NCBI GenBank assembly: GCA_023548195.1
Contig: JAJHZJ010000399.1
Location: 9,332,600 to 9,396,599, forward strand
Reading direction: 5' to 3'
From: Bettongia penicillata ogilbyi
Lineage: Eukaryota; Chordata; Mammalia; Diprotodontia; Potoroidae
Length of the DNA: 64,000 nt
In this document: in pieces, positions 45,363 to 57,589 of the stretch
How positions within the stretch are numbered: position 1 is the first letter of the stretch
How the letters are laid out: the number at the start of each line of letters is the position of its first letter
Program-made: the position numbers and the translations under genes
Notes under the pieces: generated by a model
The model's database searches: none
Told to the model about the DNA's origin: nothing
The model's input: the letters and a program-made list of their open reading frames with translations, nothing else

Positions 45363-46464
45363 ATGCCCAGAAAAGGGAAGAAAAATAAGACTATAGAGAG
45401 CTACTTTGAGGGGGTACAGATGTTCCCGCCTTTCAATTCTGATGACAAGGAACTATTCTTACCATCAGGGAAGGACGTGGAGGTCGGGGTCTCTGTGTCC
45501 CAGACATCCCAGGTGGATGTCCGGTGGGCTCAGGCCATGGAAGAGCTCAAAAAGGATTTGGAAAATCAAGTTAGACAGGTGGAGGAAAAACTGGGAAGAG
45601 AAATGAGAGAGCTGCAAGAAAAGCATGAAAAAAACGGGTCAATACCTTGGTAAAGGAGACCCAAAAAAATGCTGAAGAAAATAACACCTTGAAAAATAGG
45701 CTAACTCAATTGGCAAAAGAGGTTCAAAAAGCCAATGAGGAGAAGAATGCTTTCAAAAGCAGAATTAGCCAAATGGAAAAAGAGGTTCAAAGGATCACTG
45801 AAGATAATAGTTCTCTCAAAATTAGAATGGAACAGATGGAGTCTAATAACTTTCTGAGAAACCAAGAATCACAAAACAAAACCAAAAGAATGAAAAAATG
45901 GAAGAGAATGTGAAATATCTCATTGGAAAAACAATTGACCTGGAAAATAGATCCAGGAGAGACAATTTAAAAATCATGGGACTACCTTAAAGTCATGATC
46001 AAAAAAAGAGCCTAGACATCATCTTCCATGAAATTATTGAGGAAAACTGCCCTGATATTCTACAACCAGAGGGCAAAATTAGTATTGAAAGAATCCATCG
46101 ATCACCACCTGAAAGAGATCCAAAAAGAGAAACTCCTAGGAACATTGTGGCCAAATTCTAGAACTCTCAGCTCAAGGAGAAAATCTTGCAAGCAGCTGGA
46201 AAGAAACAATTCCAGTACTGTGGAAATACAATCAGGATAACTCAAGATCTAGCAGCTTCTACATTAAGGGATCAAAGAACGTGGAATAGGATATTTCAGA
46301 AGTCAAAGGAACTAGTACTCAAACCAAGAATCACCTACCCAGCAAAACTGAGTATACTACTTCGGGGGAAAATATGGTCTTTCAATGAAACAGAGGACTT
46401 TCAAGCATTCTTGATGAAAAGACCAGAGCTGAAAAGAAAATTTGACTTTCAAACACAAGAATGA
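45363..46464 (+). pseudogene. L1-type ORF1, inactivated copy inside the HAL1-like element
   Basis: It starts MPRKGKKNKTIESYFEGVQM and goes into a long coiled coil (heptads in QVRQVEEKLGREMRELQEK and further on). The RNA-binding half follows, with RIHRSPPERDPKRETPRNIV and IRITQDLAASTLRDQR, ending FDFQTQE. This is the layout of L1 ORF1 protein (RNA chaperone, trimeric coiled coil plus RRM and C-terminal domain; Transposase_22 family). The copy is broken by a frameshift near 45,632-45,645, another near 45,893-45,900, and in-frame stops near 45,987 and 46,158. It is therefore not translatable as one protein. The recognisable segments still extend over the whole family length. Confidence 0.88.
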
Positions 46465-47534
46465 GAAGAAGCATGAAAAAGAAAGTAAACAGCAAAGAGA
46501 AGCCATAAGGGACTTACCAAAAGTGAACTGTTTACATTCCTACATGGAAAGACAATATTTGTAACTCTTAAAATTTTTCAGTATCGGGGTAGTTGGTGTA
46601 CACACACACATACACACACACACACACGTACACGTGTGCACGCACACACACATACACACATGCATGCACATAGAGAGACAGAGAGCATAGAGTGAATTGA
46701 ATAGGATGGGACCATATCTTAAAAGAAATTAAGGTAAATGGTGAGAGAGAAATGTAGTGGGAGGAGAGAGGGTGAAATTGAAGGGGGTAATTATATGTCA
46801 TTCAAGAGGCAAGCAGGAGACTTTTTAGTGGAGGGAAAAAGAAGAGAGCTGAGAAAAAAAACAAGTAGTTTACCCTCATCACATTCGACTAAAGGAAGGA
46901 ATAAAATGCACACTCATTTTGGTATGAAAACCTATCTTACAATACAGGAAAGTGGGGGAGAAGGAGATAAGCAAGGGGTAGAGGATGATGGTAGGGAGGG
47001 CAATGGGAGGAGGGAGAAATTTGAAGTCAACACTCGGGGAGAGACAGGATCAAAAGACAGAAAAGAAACAATGGGGGGCATGATAGGATGGAAGGAAATA
47101 CAGTTAGTCTTACACAACACGACTATTATGAAAGTCATTTGCAAAACTACACAGATAGGGCCTATATTGAATTGCCTGCCTTCCCAAAGGGCATGGGTGG
47201 GGAGGGGGGGATGGGGAGAACTGGGAACTCAAAGTTTTAGGAACAACTGTTTAGTATTGTTGTTGCTACTAGGAAATAAGTAATACAGGTAATGGGTAAC
47301 AGAAAGTCATCTGGCCCTACAGGACAAAAGAGAAGATGCGGACAAGAGAAGGGAGGGATGATAGAAGAGAGGGCAGAATGGTGATAGGGGAAATTAGATT
47401 GCTCGGTGTATTGGGGTGGGGGGAGGGGATAAAAGGGGAGAAAATTTGGAACCCAAAATTTTGTGAAAATGAATGTAAAAAGTTAAATAAAAAAAAAAAC
47501 AACAAAAAAACAAGAAACCTGGGTTCACGTTCTG

Positions 47535-48290
47535 CCTCTTATACACATTGTCTAGGTTACTCTGGGCCAGTCATTTAACTTGCCAGTGATATCAAAATCA
47601 AATAGAAATAGATCCCTGCAGGCTGTATGTTGACCTAGAAAACCACAAAGTAACAGTCTCTGTTATATTTTTATTTATATTGCTAAAAATTTCCCCATTA
47701 CATTTTAATCTGGTTCTGGCCTATGCTAGGGAGTTTTGCTGGGTTGAATTTGACTCCTCTGATGTAGGCAATTCTCTAAAATTTTCCATTGCAGAGAAGG
47801 TGCCCACCTATATTGTAGAGGATGTTTCCACATCTTGTAGTTCCCTATACAAAATGACAACCAGAGATTCTGTCTCTTTATATTATATTAATTATATAAT
47901 TAGTTATAATTAATATAATACATATTATATTATATAGTATTTGTTATACACAACTCTTCCAGTGCTGTTTTTTCATTTTTTTCTGTCACTTCTTATGGAG
48001 GATTAATATTCCATTATATTGCATATAAAAATTTATTTACTATTTCCTAATGGTACATGTTTTTAAATTTTTTTGCAATTATGAATAAATACTTTTTGTA
48101 GTTTTTTCGCCTTTTGATAACATTGTAAGGTATAGTGTTAGTTGTAGGATCACTGTGTCCAGGAGTATGAATAGTTTTGCAGCTTTTATTACATCTTGCC
48201 CTATTAAAAATTCTCCCTCTCTCCTCTAAGCTCTCTTGTATTAACTGCATACATATTCTGTATGTACTTATAGATGTACCTCTTGCTTTC
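47535..48290. other. Intronic AT-rich sequence
   Basis: Includes an almost pure A/T stretch at 47,878-47,945. No gene was recognised. Confidence 0.5.
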
Positions 48291-48294
48291 CCCT

Positions 48295-48645
48295 CTCCCC
48301 CATGAGAATGTAAGTTACTTGGGGGCAGGAAATGATTTCAACTCAATTTCAATTTGTATCCCCCCTATATGGCACAGTGCTTGACAGATCTGATAGACTG
48401 ATGCTTGCTGACAGACCTTCAATCTTTCCCTAAATACTGCCTCTTCTGTTGCCTGCAAATAATATACAAAAGGCTGCCTTTATCTTTCAAAACAAAACAA
48501 AAAAAACTAGGTGTCTATAAACTGTCATTGTTGTTAGACTGAGCTCTCTGAGGGCAGGGCCTGTCATTTGCCTTCTTTTGTATCCCCAACACAGTGCCTG
48601 GCACACGGTAGGTGCTTACCAAATTTTTATCGATTGACAGTGTGG
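48295..48645 (+). repeat. Two L2-type 3' ends in tandem
   Basis: 48,300-48,410 ('acttgggggcaggaaatgatttc', 'ggcacagtgcttgacag') and 48,530-48,640 ('ctgagggcagggcctgtcatttgcc', 'ccccaacacagtgcctggcacacggtaggtgctta'). Confidence 0.7.
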
Positions 48646-49105
48646 TGCAGAAATCATACAAGCTAATGTGATCTTGGGTTATTAACAAAGTCTTAGCTGA
48701 GAATAAGAAGGGGATAGTGCCGATATTCTCTGCTGTGGTCAGACCACAACTACAGTACTGGATTTTGTTCTGGGCACCACATTTTTCGGAAGGACGCTGT
48801 TCACTGGTAACTATCCCAAAGGCAATCAGTTGTTGACAAGCCTCGAGGTCATGACATAAGTTCAATTAAAGGAATTGAAGATATTTAGCCTAGGGATGAA
48901 AAGACTCAATTTTGGGAGAGGGGAGTAATGGGCTATCTTGAAGGCCTGTCATGGAGGAAGAAGGATTTGAGTTTTTCACTTAGGTGTCAGAGGACAGGAC
49001 TAATTATTGGGAATTGTAAAAGGGCTAATTTAGTTTGGATTAACCAAAACTTCCTGACAATTACAGTTATTCCGAAATAGGGTGGATTGCCTCAGGAGGT
49101 AAGAG
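48646..49105 (+). repeat. CR1/L3 LINE 3' end
   Basis: It reads 'gtggtcagaccacaactacagtactggattttgttctgggcaccac', 'ttgaagatatttagcctagggatgaaaagac', 'aggtgtcagaggacaggacta'. A related tail appears at 49,590-49,690. Confidence 0.75.
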
Positions 49106-49149
49106 GTTTCCCTTGATAATAATACAACAACAGTTATCCTCAGTAGTCA

Positions 49150-49325
49150 AGTTAACATTTATTAAGCACCTTTTGTCAGGCACTGTGCTAGATTAAAAAC
49201 TTGCAGCAAACAAAAAACTACTGCCTGCCTTCAATATGGTTATGTTAAGTAGCAAGACAGTATATACATTTAAATATATAAAAATGTATATGTATATGTG
49301 TATACATATACACACATATACACAA
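49150..49325. repeat. Old repeat plus TA/CA low-complexity tract
   Basis: 'catttattaagcaccttttgtcaggcactgtgctag' followed by a tatatg/cacata tract at 49,258-49,325. Confidence 0.6.
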
Positions 49326-49699
49326 GATAATTTGGTAGAGACTACTGGGTAGGCACTAGTGTCTGGGGGATCAAGAAAAGCTCTTTATGAAAGAAGGGGT
49401 ATTGAAATCCTGACTAGCTATGTGACTGGCCAAGTCAGTTAACTTCTTGGGAAGCAATCATTGTGAAGATGCACCCTGCCAACTGAAGGTTCAGAAAGGA
49501 AAGTTCTTGCCATCCAAGTCTTTGACACTCTTAAATGGTTTAATATCAGAAAATGATATCATTTAAACCCTAGAAATGGGCATCTACTTTGCTACTACAT
49601 ACATCCTAATCTGGCTATGTTTGGCTGTGTTTGACATCTTTGGTCTAAGTGATGTCTGAGGCCTCTCCAGCTCTAAATCTAGGATCCTGTGACCTGCTT

Positions 49700-52355
49700 G
49701 CAAATGTGACCTTCATAGCCTATGAAAACTAAATAAATGGTATGAGCTTCTTTGTGGGATTTTTTTCTCCTGACTGAGCCACATGCCTCCTATATTCCCC
49801 AAGGCACCCCAAAGATTACTTGAAAGGAAGTGGTTATTGCAGATATGACCACTGTCAGATCAAGGTTCTTAGCCATTCCCTACCACTATGAAAGAATGGC
49901 AAAAGACCTGAGTTCAAAAAGATGTGAAATCCATTGAGCTTCTAAAAAAGATTAAGAAATGAATTTTAGAATGTCTGGGTTTATTTCTAGTTGTTTCAGT
50001 GACAGGGAGCAGGTCCCTTGAGTTATCAGTATGCTTATGCTCTGCTAGGTGCTCATCATATCCCCAGTGCCTCATGGTAGCATCATATCTATGTTATAAA
50101 CCTTATTTTTCAGCTCTAACAATCATAGAAATATGATTGTTACTCATTCAGATCTCTGGGATGACAACCTAGCAAACAAATACTTAAGATAGGCCAAGAG
50201 CACATTTGGATCTGCAAACTAAGGATTTAGGGGAATGAATTGTATATTTTAAAAAATAAATTACAAATATGTTGGTGATTCTGTCTCTCTGAGGCTTTAA
50301 AAAGTATTTGAACTCTGATATTTCACAAACTTTCTGAGGTTACTTGACATTCACTTTGCTTACATTAGTTATCTAATTATTTTAATATATATTTCTCAAA
50401 ATGTACCTCCCTCATTTTTTCATGGAACTGAGGAGGTCATGAGGGTGGAACATTGGCAGACAGTTGATTATGCTGGAAAATTTTGCTGAAATGCTTTTTC
50501 TACTTTGTTTTTAAGGGGTAGACATCTGGGGAAAGGAGGAAGGGGATGGTGGAAATGTTTGCAAAGGAAGGTGATATAAAAGGAAATACTAATTTTTAAA
50601 CATGCATTTTTTGGTAAATGATCAAAAGACAGGAGATGCCAATAAGGAGAGAAATATATAGTTGGTTATTATTTTTTTGATGGAAGAGACATATGAAGCA
50701 GATCCAAGCTTTCATCTGTGTAATAAACTCCTGGTGAGGGAAATTCTTCCACCAATGAAGATGGAACACCAACCATTCCACAGCTAAAGAGTTGTGCAGG
50801 AACACTGAGAAGCTAAGTGAGTTGCCCAGAGTCAGACAACTGGTATGTACTAGGAGGGATACTTGAATCTCAGCACTGGCAGACTCATTCTGCAGCACTC
50901 CATGGTATTCATCATATACTGTATCAAAAAGAGCATCACCACCACTTCACCATTTCATAACAGTGGAAGGTAGTACCATAATGTTAAAATTAGAATAATT
51001 TAAATGATTTGTCTTGACCTAGTTTTTTAATGAATGAAAAAATGTTAATAAACACAAATGATAACATGCACATCTGTCTAAAATGGAATGTTTAACAAGT
51101 GGGGAGGAGGGACATATATCTGAGAGACCTTTTACATTTAATCTGTATGGTCAACGTTTTCTCCATTATCTTCCTAAGCCTATAACCAACAACAGATCAA
51201 CAAATCAATCCCTGATTTGCTCCATTCATGGTGGAATGCCCAAGGTGTGAATGCTCATCCTGAAACCACTGCTGATCTGCCCAAAGGGAAAGGAGAACAT
51301 TATTGTGTTATAACGATTATTATTCTCTCCTGAAAGAAGCTAAACTTCCAGACCCTGACTTAACCTTCTACAAGCATAGGACATTTAAGAACAAAAGATC
51401 GAGTAGAGATTATGTGGTTATCTCTGTTCAGGTTCCTGTAATACTGTATTTGGTTTTACTTTATTTTTTTATTGTTCCCTGAAAAGGCTGTTCTAGGAAT
51501 CCTTGAGTGCTGATATACAGAGAAATGAAAGACCTATAGGAGTTTAAGAAAGAGTTAGATAAATGATTTCAGCACTCAGTAGTAAGTACACTTGTGTTTA
51601 GTATCTCCAACTAATTAAATTCTCCAGAGAGCAAACTACCCAAAGGGGGTAGTGAGTATTTGGTGATGACAGTAGAGGGCACTCTTACTCACTTACCATT
51701 TAAAAAAATCACTTTCATAACCTACTGGAGTAAGGCAAGGGGGAACACAGTGAATTGGAAAATTCAGCTTGTTACACAGATGTTTTTAACCACTTTTGTG
51801 TGTCATTTCTGTGACTCCCTTTGAGAGTTCTATGAAGCCTATGGAACCTTTTTTCAGAATAATGTTTCTAAATGCACAAAATAAAATACACAGAACTACA
51901 CAGGAAAGCAATTACATTGAAATTTTAAAAGAAAAAAGCTCATGGACTCAGGTTAAGAAGCATTGTATTAACATCACTATCATAATTAAAAATTTCCCAA
52001 CAAATTATTTTTTATAAGAGTAAAAGGTTACACTTTTCTATCTTTGAATGCATGAATCCGCAAATGTAGTTTTTATTCATGCCCTTTGTTCAGGGTCTGT
52101 TAACTGCAAATTCAAATACCTAATTCTGCTTATGTTAGGGTTTTTCTCTGATGCAATCAGAAGAAATGAAAGAAAATTTTAAAAAGGAAGAGTTTGAGAA
52201 AGGAAAGTATTTTCTTAGGAATCTCTAGAATACACAAGGTATCCCGCATCTTCTTTGCCCTTTCTCCATCTGCATCATGTACTACCTTGTTGGAAAGGAG
52301 ATCCCTAATTCCTTGCATCAAGTTAAGAAAATATTGCTCTTAGAAAACTATTATT
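49700..52355. other. Intronic unique sequence
   Basis: Mostly unique. A reversed MIR fragment lies at about 50,805-50,915 and the CTCF-like motif at 51,670-51,683. Confidence 0.5.
51670..51683 (+). promoter_or_regulatory. CTCF-like motif (one mismatch)
   Basis: ACAGTAGAGGGCAC matches the CTCF core consensus except at the first base. It lies in the intron between the exons at 52,359 and 42,432. Confidence 0.3.
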
Positions 52356-52358
52356 CAC

Positions 52359-52580
52359 CTTTGGCTTTGGATTCCCAGCCACTCTGCATGTGAATGTCAC
52401 TGGCATGCCCTCAAAGATCTTGAAATGTTTCAGTTTCATCTCGAAGTACGGTGCCACTCCATTCTCCACTGGCCCATCTCCTTGCTGCGATTCATCTCCT
52501 GAATCGTCCAGGGGAGACCGCTCCAGCCTGTACTCTATTTCACTGATGAGTCTTTGCTCACAGCTGGAGACTTTGTACTC
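52359..52580 (-). CDS. PALLD: PALLD exon: linker plus N-terminal part of Ig3
   Basis: A 222-nt, phase 0-0 exon of 74 codons. The acceptor AG is at 52,581-52,582 (TTACTGCAG) and the donor GT at 52,357-52,358 (gtgaat). It begins EYKVSSCEQRLISEIEYRLE, passes an acidic linker (DDSGDESQQGDGPVENG), and enters Ig3 at PYFEMKLKHFKIFEGMPVTF, ending TCRVAGNPKPK. The B-strand cysteine of the I-set fold (TFTC) is here; the rest of the domain is in the next two exons. Ig3 is the F-actin-binding domain of palladin (established knowledge), and the Lys-rich MKLKHFK patch fits that role. The intron upstream is 2.4 kb; the one downstream is 9.8 kb and holds the HAL1-like element. Confidence 0.95.
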
Positions 52581-52584
52581 CTGC

Positions 52585-54524
52585 AGTAAGCAAAGAAAGG
52601 TCATGATAGCATCTAAGAATCCCTTCCCATGTGGCACAATGTATCTCACAAGCTCTATCATAAAGTATTTAAAAGATATTGGGCTTTTTTACATGTGGAA
52701 AAAATGATGTTTCATAGATGAAAGACATAACCTGGGCCCAAGTAAAGTTCCTTACAAAACAAAGAACATCTGGAAATGTATATATATTTCAAATTGTCTT
52801 CAAGTCCTATCATCCAAAAAAATCTATAACTATTGGTTTTTCTTTTCTTTCTCTCAGAAAAAAAAACACAAAAAACCACAACAACGAAAAAATCAAGGCC
52901 ATCCAGTTTTGAACAGTTCATAAAAATAAAATCCAACACAACACTGATTTCTTTCCTTACAGTGAAAGCAGATTTAGGTTTGTGTGTGTCTCTAGAACAG
53001 CAATATTACATATGGTCAACAGCTGTAAGTCTACATCGGACCGTTACCACAAGGATTAATAAGAAAATAGTACCATGTCCTTGTCTCTCATTCATGGCAG
53101 TTCCCGACTTTCCTGCCCTCCCTCTAACCTTCCCCTGCACACTGTCTGTCATGAGCTGTTGTTTACCTTCTTTTTAAAAAAAATCACTAAAAAGCCAACC
53201 AAATTTGGTATTTAAAAGTGAACTAATTAAAATTAAGTAGAAGACATATACTGGCACCTTGCTGAGTGTTAAATTAGGACATCTTACTTTCTAACTGTGC
53301 AGTGTAACATTCACAAGGTGCTCAATTTGAAAATATTCCTCCAGTTATTAGACCATGAGTTTAACTACTGCTCTCTTATCTTAAATGGGTTACATTACAG
53401 TAGATAGGTTATATATAGTAGAACAAGAATTTTCCTGAGACTTAACTACTGCCTTGGAGCAGTACTTTGAGGGAGAGGGAGACGGAGGACTGTCATGTTC
53501 TTTGTTTTTCTTATAGAAATATCTGTTTTATGAGATGTTTGTACTCTTTTGGGAGTTACCCAGCCTTGCTTGTTTACTCATGCAAAAAGGAATTCAAGAA
53601 AGGAGGACAAAAAGAGATAATAAATCTCTTAAAATAAACATTTGGCCAGTTTCTTTGCCTATATTCTATCAAATTTTATCAGAACATGTAGTTAACCCTT
53701 TTACAAAAAAGGCAGAACAGATATAAAAGAAGGTAACATTGGGTACCAAGCATCAGCCAATGGTAGAGGGAGGATAGAATTACATCAGAATTTCTAATTA
53801 AATGATAGTGAGTCTGTGGTCACAGTAATGTTGTTCATCTAAATTAATATTAAAATATAAGCTGGTAATATCATTTAGCATTAACTTGTGGTAGTGAAAG
53901 ATAGCTATCTGCACAGAAGAGAAGAGACAGGAAAAAAACAACAGAGACACTAGAAGAATAAAAGATAGAAGAAAAAGAAGAAAGGTGAAAATGTTAACCT
54001 TTTGACCATCCTGAGAATTCACTATAGAAGAAGCATGAAGAGACTCAATTTCCTGTAATGGCAGAAAAAAATAAAGGTGAAGACCAGTGGTATAAGTGAG
54101 TAGGACAACAACACAATTTCTGGAGGTTTATTTTAAATGGAATTGTTGTGTTTAATATTTAACACAAGGGGTAAAAAACTTTTAAATTTTGTATCATTGC
54201 TGATAGGACAGGAGGAGTTGGTTTACAAGGCCTCCTGAACAATAGTTTACTTGGTCCTTTAAACTTGTGTTAAAAGGCATTCTTCTGGCTTGAGATAACA
54301 TCTGGAAAGCCCAGATAGCAGAAAATGAGACTGAAAAAATAATGGAGCAATTTCAATGGGTTCAAAGTGTTTTCCTCAGTGAGAAAAACTTAAAACACTA
54401 ACTTTCTCAAGTAGAATTTCCCAATTCTTATCTTTAAAAAAATAAATTTATATATTTTACATGTATTCCCCCAGTTTTTAATTAAGAAAGTTATGGTTTC
54501 TTACTTAATGAGAAATTTTCATTA
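52585..54524. other. Intronic unique sequence
   Basis: The intron between the 99-nt and 222-nt exons. No recognisable repeats or genes; the open frames are unsupported. Confidence 0.5.
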
Positions 54525-54660
54525 AACTAATCTCCTTGAGGGCAGGGAAATTTTTTTCTGTGTGTTTTTTCCTCTTTTGGGCTATTCCCAGTGCCCAGCA
54601 TCCTGCCTGTCACATATGTAGCTCTTAATAAATGTTTGTTGACTGAGAGATTGACTGAAG
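54525..54660 (+). repeat. L2-type 3' end
   Basis: It reads 'ctccttgagggcaggg', 'attcccagtgcccagcatcctgcctgtcacatatgtagctcttaataaatgtttgttgactgag'. Confidence 0.8.
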
Positions 54661-54955
54661 TATCATAACTAAAAGGTCCCTGGTCTCTTAAGTTTCACAG
54701 ATATGAGTTCTTCCCCTCTCAGGTTAAAATACTGAGTGAATGGAGAGGATAAATAGAAAGATACTTGAAATGAGAAAAAATGGAGTGGTGAGAAAGGAGG
54801 GAGGAAAAGAAAGGCAGGTGATGAACTCCACTCACTATTAAATGAATGTTATGGTTTCAATACTTTGTGAGTCTTCCCCAGTGCTCGCAGAACTGATCCA
54901 AAAAGTTAAACAGTAATGATTTTTCTACTTTCTCAGAAAGTCAAAAACACAGCAC

Positions 54956-55054
54956 CTGTGTAGCAGACTCCTCTTCAGGCTCATGGATGTTAAAGACGGT
55001 GGCACTGTCGGCACCTAGCAGTCGGCGAGCCATTCTTTCTTCATAGGTTAATCT
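54956..55054 (-). CDS. PALLD: PALLD exon: linker RLTYEERMARRLLGADSA...
   Basis: A 99-nt, phase 0-0 exon of exactly 33 codons: RLTYEERMARRLLGADSATV, then FNIHEPEEESATQ. The acceptor AG is at 55,055-55,056 behind a CCCCTCTTT tract. The donor is GT at 54,954-54,955 (gtgctg, away from the gtaagt consensus). The basic, amphipathic first half and acidic second half resemble the conserved palladin/myopalladin segment between Ig2 and Ig3. Because the exon is a multiple of three and in phase 0, skipping it would keep the frame. Whether skipping happens cannot be seen from DNA. Confidence 0.94.
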
Positions 55055-55059
55055 CTAAA

Positions 55060-56448
55060 GAGGGGCAGCCAAGATGGAGAAAAGAGGATGAAATTAGAAA
55101 ACGCTTCATGAAAATAACAGGAACAAAACAGGCATCTTTCTACAACTCCCACCCTGCCACCCTCATCCACCTGCAGGAGAAGAGGTTTGGGATTTCTCTC
55201 TTGTGCCTAAGTTGTCCCTCCCTTTGCCTTCCTTCTGCTCCTGAAGACATAACCCAATGTTGAGTGATGAAGTCATTAATTTTGAGAGCCGCCAGGTGGG
55301 ACACAATAAATTGAAGAATAAACGAGAGAGAAACTTGCATGAAAAATACATGGGGGAGGGGGGTATTTCATGCCTTTAATATTGAAGACAAATGCAAATA
55401 TTCACATGGCAATACATCTTCAGTGAAATTCATTTCTCCCAGTTTTCCATGTGACTTCGTAACAATTCTGGGGGCCCTTTAGAAGGGAGCCCTTTTGATG
55501 TGAACAGATCTGTTTAGACAGGACTTTGAAAAGACATTTGCCAGGGTGTCATTTGCTAATTCAGTTTTCAACTTGAAGAGTGGCTAGGTTGATCACTGGG
55601 TAAAGAAAAACAGCCATGTGTTTCAGTCTGGTACAGTGGAAGGATCACACATTGGAGGTGGTGGATGTTGAGTTCAAAACACACATCTTAAACTTACTGC
55701 CTGTGTGACTTTAGGCAAATCATTTAAACTTTGTGCAATTTAGTTTCTTAATATATAAAACAAGGAGGCTAGATGAGAGAGAATCTGAGGTCCTTTTTAA
55801 CTCTTTATCTATGATCCTTCATAAACGAACATTTCAGAAATACGTTGCCAGACTGTTACTGTATAAGACTTGCCAGATTACTATGGTTCTTCTCTCCTAA
55901 GCATTTTAGGTTGGAAAAGGCTTATTATGGAAACATATCATTCTGATGGTCAACTTCAAAGGTCACCCTCATGAGTGCTACACTGTTCTGGCAGAAATAT
56001 GGCCTTACTCATCCTTACCCAAATTCCTACTACGTCTGAAGATTCAATCCAGCTAAACTTAAAAATTCCTGAATATGAACCCAAAATGTATTGGAAGCAC
56101 TACAGTTAAGAAAACATGATGAGAAAACTTCCAAAACTTTCTTGTGATGTTCCCAGTATTGATTTGGTGCTGGTCTCTGTTATAGCCAGGAAGTGAAACC
56201 AGGAACTTGCCAAATTAAAAACAGTCCCAAAACTTAAACAATTTCCAACTTCAGATAAAGTGTGTTTGTATTGTTTGTATGTGTGTGTATATGAATGTAA
56301 AGAAGAAGGGAGGGGCTAGCAGGGGCAGTGAAGGGTGTTTTCCCATTTCATTCCCATTCTGCAATTTCAATGTGAAGGTTGTCAGTGTCCAAATGAATTC
56401 TCTCATCTCCAGAAAAAGTTGGAATACATTAATTGCTATGTCTTGCGT
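55060..56448. other. Intronic sequence with one SINE
   Basis: A MIR-related SINE lies at about 55,625-55,825 (+, 'tgtgtgactttaggcaaatcattt', 'ctgaggtcctttttaactctttatctatgatc'). The rest is unique. Confidence 0.5.
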
Positions 56449-56458
56449 AGTAAGTCTT

Positions 56459-56790
56459 TTTATTATTATTATTATTATTTATTTGTTTTCAGTTTTCTAC
56501 AATCACTTCCATATATCTTGGATTTTTTCCTTCCCTCTCCCTCTTTCCCCCCTCCTTCCCCACTCTCTGAGATAGCATGGAATCCTACATAGGTTCCACA
56601 CATACATTCCTATTAAATACATTTTTGCCTTAGTCATGTTGTATAGAAGAATTAAAATGAATGGGAGAAAACATAAAACAAAACATAACACAAGAGAAAA
56701 TGGTCTGCTTCAATCTGCGATCCAATTCCATAGTTCTTTCTCTGGATGTGGAAAGCATTTTGCCAATTTTTTAGGTCCTTGCATTTGCAC
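56459..56790 (-). mobile_element. 5'-truncated L1 3' end with 10-bp TSD
   Basis: A reversed L1 terminus with (TTA)n at its poly(A) side, 'cttccctctccctctttccccc', 'ccatagttctttctctggatgtggaaagcatttt'. The direct repeat AGTAAGTCTT flanks it at 56,449-56,458 and 56,791-56,800. It is similar in sequence to the nested copy at 11,716. Confidence 0.92.
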
Positions 56791-57104
56791 AGTAAGTCTT
56801 GAACACCACACAAAGCCAACTTTCTAAATAGCCACACCACTTCTATTTAAAGTGTCATTACCTGCTCTGAAAGAGCTTATAATCTAATTATGGCATTGAG
56901 CAGAGGAAGATCCTTACACAAATCACTGAGTCTTAGGAGAATGTGACAAGTGTGAATATAACACTAATGTGAAAATTTTGAGGAGAGAAGAGCTTGAGTG
57001 ATCAATAAAAAATAATTAGAGAGGGGACAGGTGAGGCAAGGGAGGCCCATACTGTAACAGTCAAGGGAAGAGAGAATGTCAATAATTAGAAATGGTCAAC
57101 AGCA

Positions 57105-57585
57105 TGAAATCAATCAATCAATATTTATTAAGCTCCTACTATGTACCAGGCATTTGCTAAGTATGGGGGATATAGCAAAAGACGGTCCCTCTGCCCTCCA
57201 AAAAAGCTTACAATCTAATGAGGTTGAAAAATAAGAATAAAGATAGCTAAATTTGGTGAAAAAAAGTACATCATTATTAATTCACAGCAAGACCACAAAA
57301 CCAATCCGAAACCCACTCATTAAGGAACAGGCTTTGAGACAAAATCAGCTGTATTTTTAATTTTGTGTCCTGTGTCAGTGGCTTACAGTCAGGAACTGAT
57401 TCAAGTACTCACTAGCCGTGTGACCCTAGACCTCTCCAGCCTCAGTTTTCTCATCTGCAAAATAGGAATAATAACAGCACCCACATCAGAGGGTAGTTAG
57501 GAGGCTCAAATGAAATAATTTATGTAAAGTACTTTGTGAAAAACCTTAAAATTCTACATAGTTATGAGCTATTATTATTACTGTG
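57105..57585 (+). repeat. Old interspersed repeat and MIR SINE
   Basis: 57,105-57,230: 'tatttattaagctcctactatgtaccaggcatttgctaag'. 57,375-57,585: 'tgtgaccctagacctctccagcctcagttttctcatctgcaaaataggaataataa', a good MIR match. Confidence 0.75.
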
Positions 57586-57589
57586 TCCC

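Larger units (their letters stand above)
44629..47514 (+). mobile_element. HAL1-like (half-L1) retroelement: 5' region and ORF1, no ORF2
   Basis: A 2,886-bp element with perfect 13-bp target duplications AAACCTGGGTTCA at 44,616-44,628 and 47,515-47,527 and a 3' A-rich tail. It begins GGAGCCAAGATGGCGG and has a CpG-rich 5' region (44,629-45,362). A decayed ORF1 follows, then about 1.05 kb of A/G-rich 3' region with a (CA)n run at 46,600-46,670, and no reverse transcriptase. The G-rich tract and 'gaatgtaaaaagttaaataaa' near the end resemble an L1 3' end. Elements with ORF1 only are known as HAL1. Such elements must borrow L1 ORF2 protein to move (established knowledge of the class). It lies antisense to PALLD. 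Whether it belongs to a named marsupial HAL1 family cannot be checked here. Confidence 0.85.

Noticed and set aside
46738..47283. 181-codon plus-strand frame
   Set aside because: It lies in the A/G-rich 3' region of the HAL1-like element and has purine-biased composition with no protein similarity.
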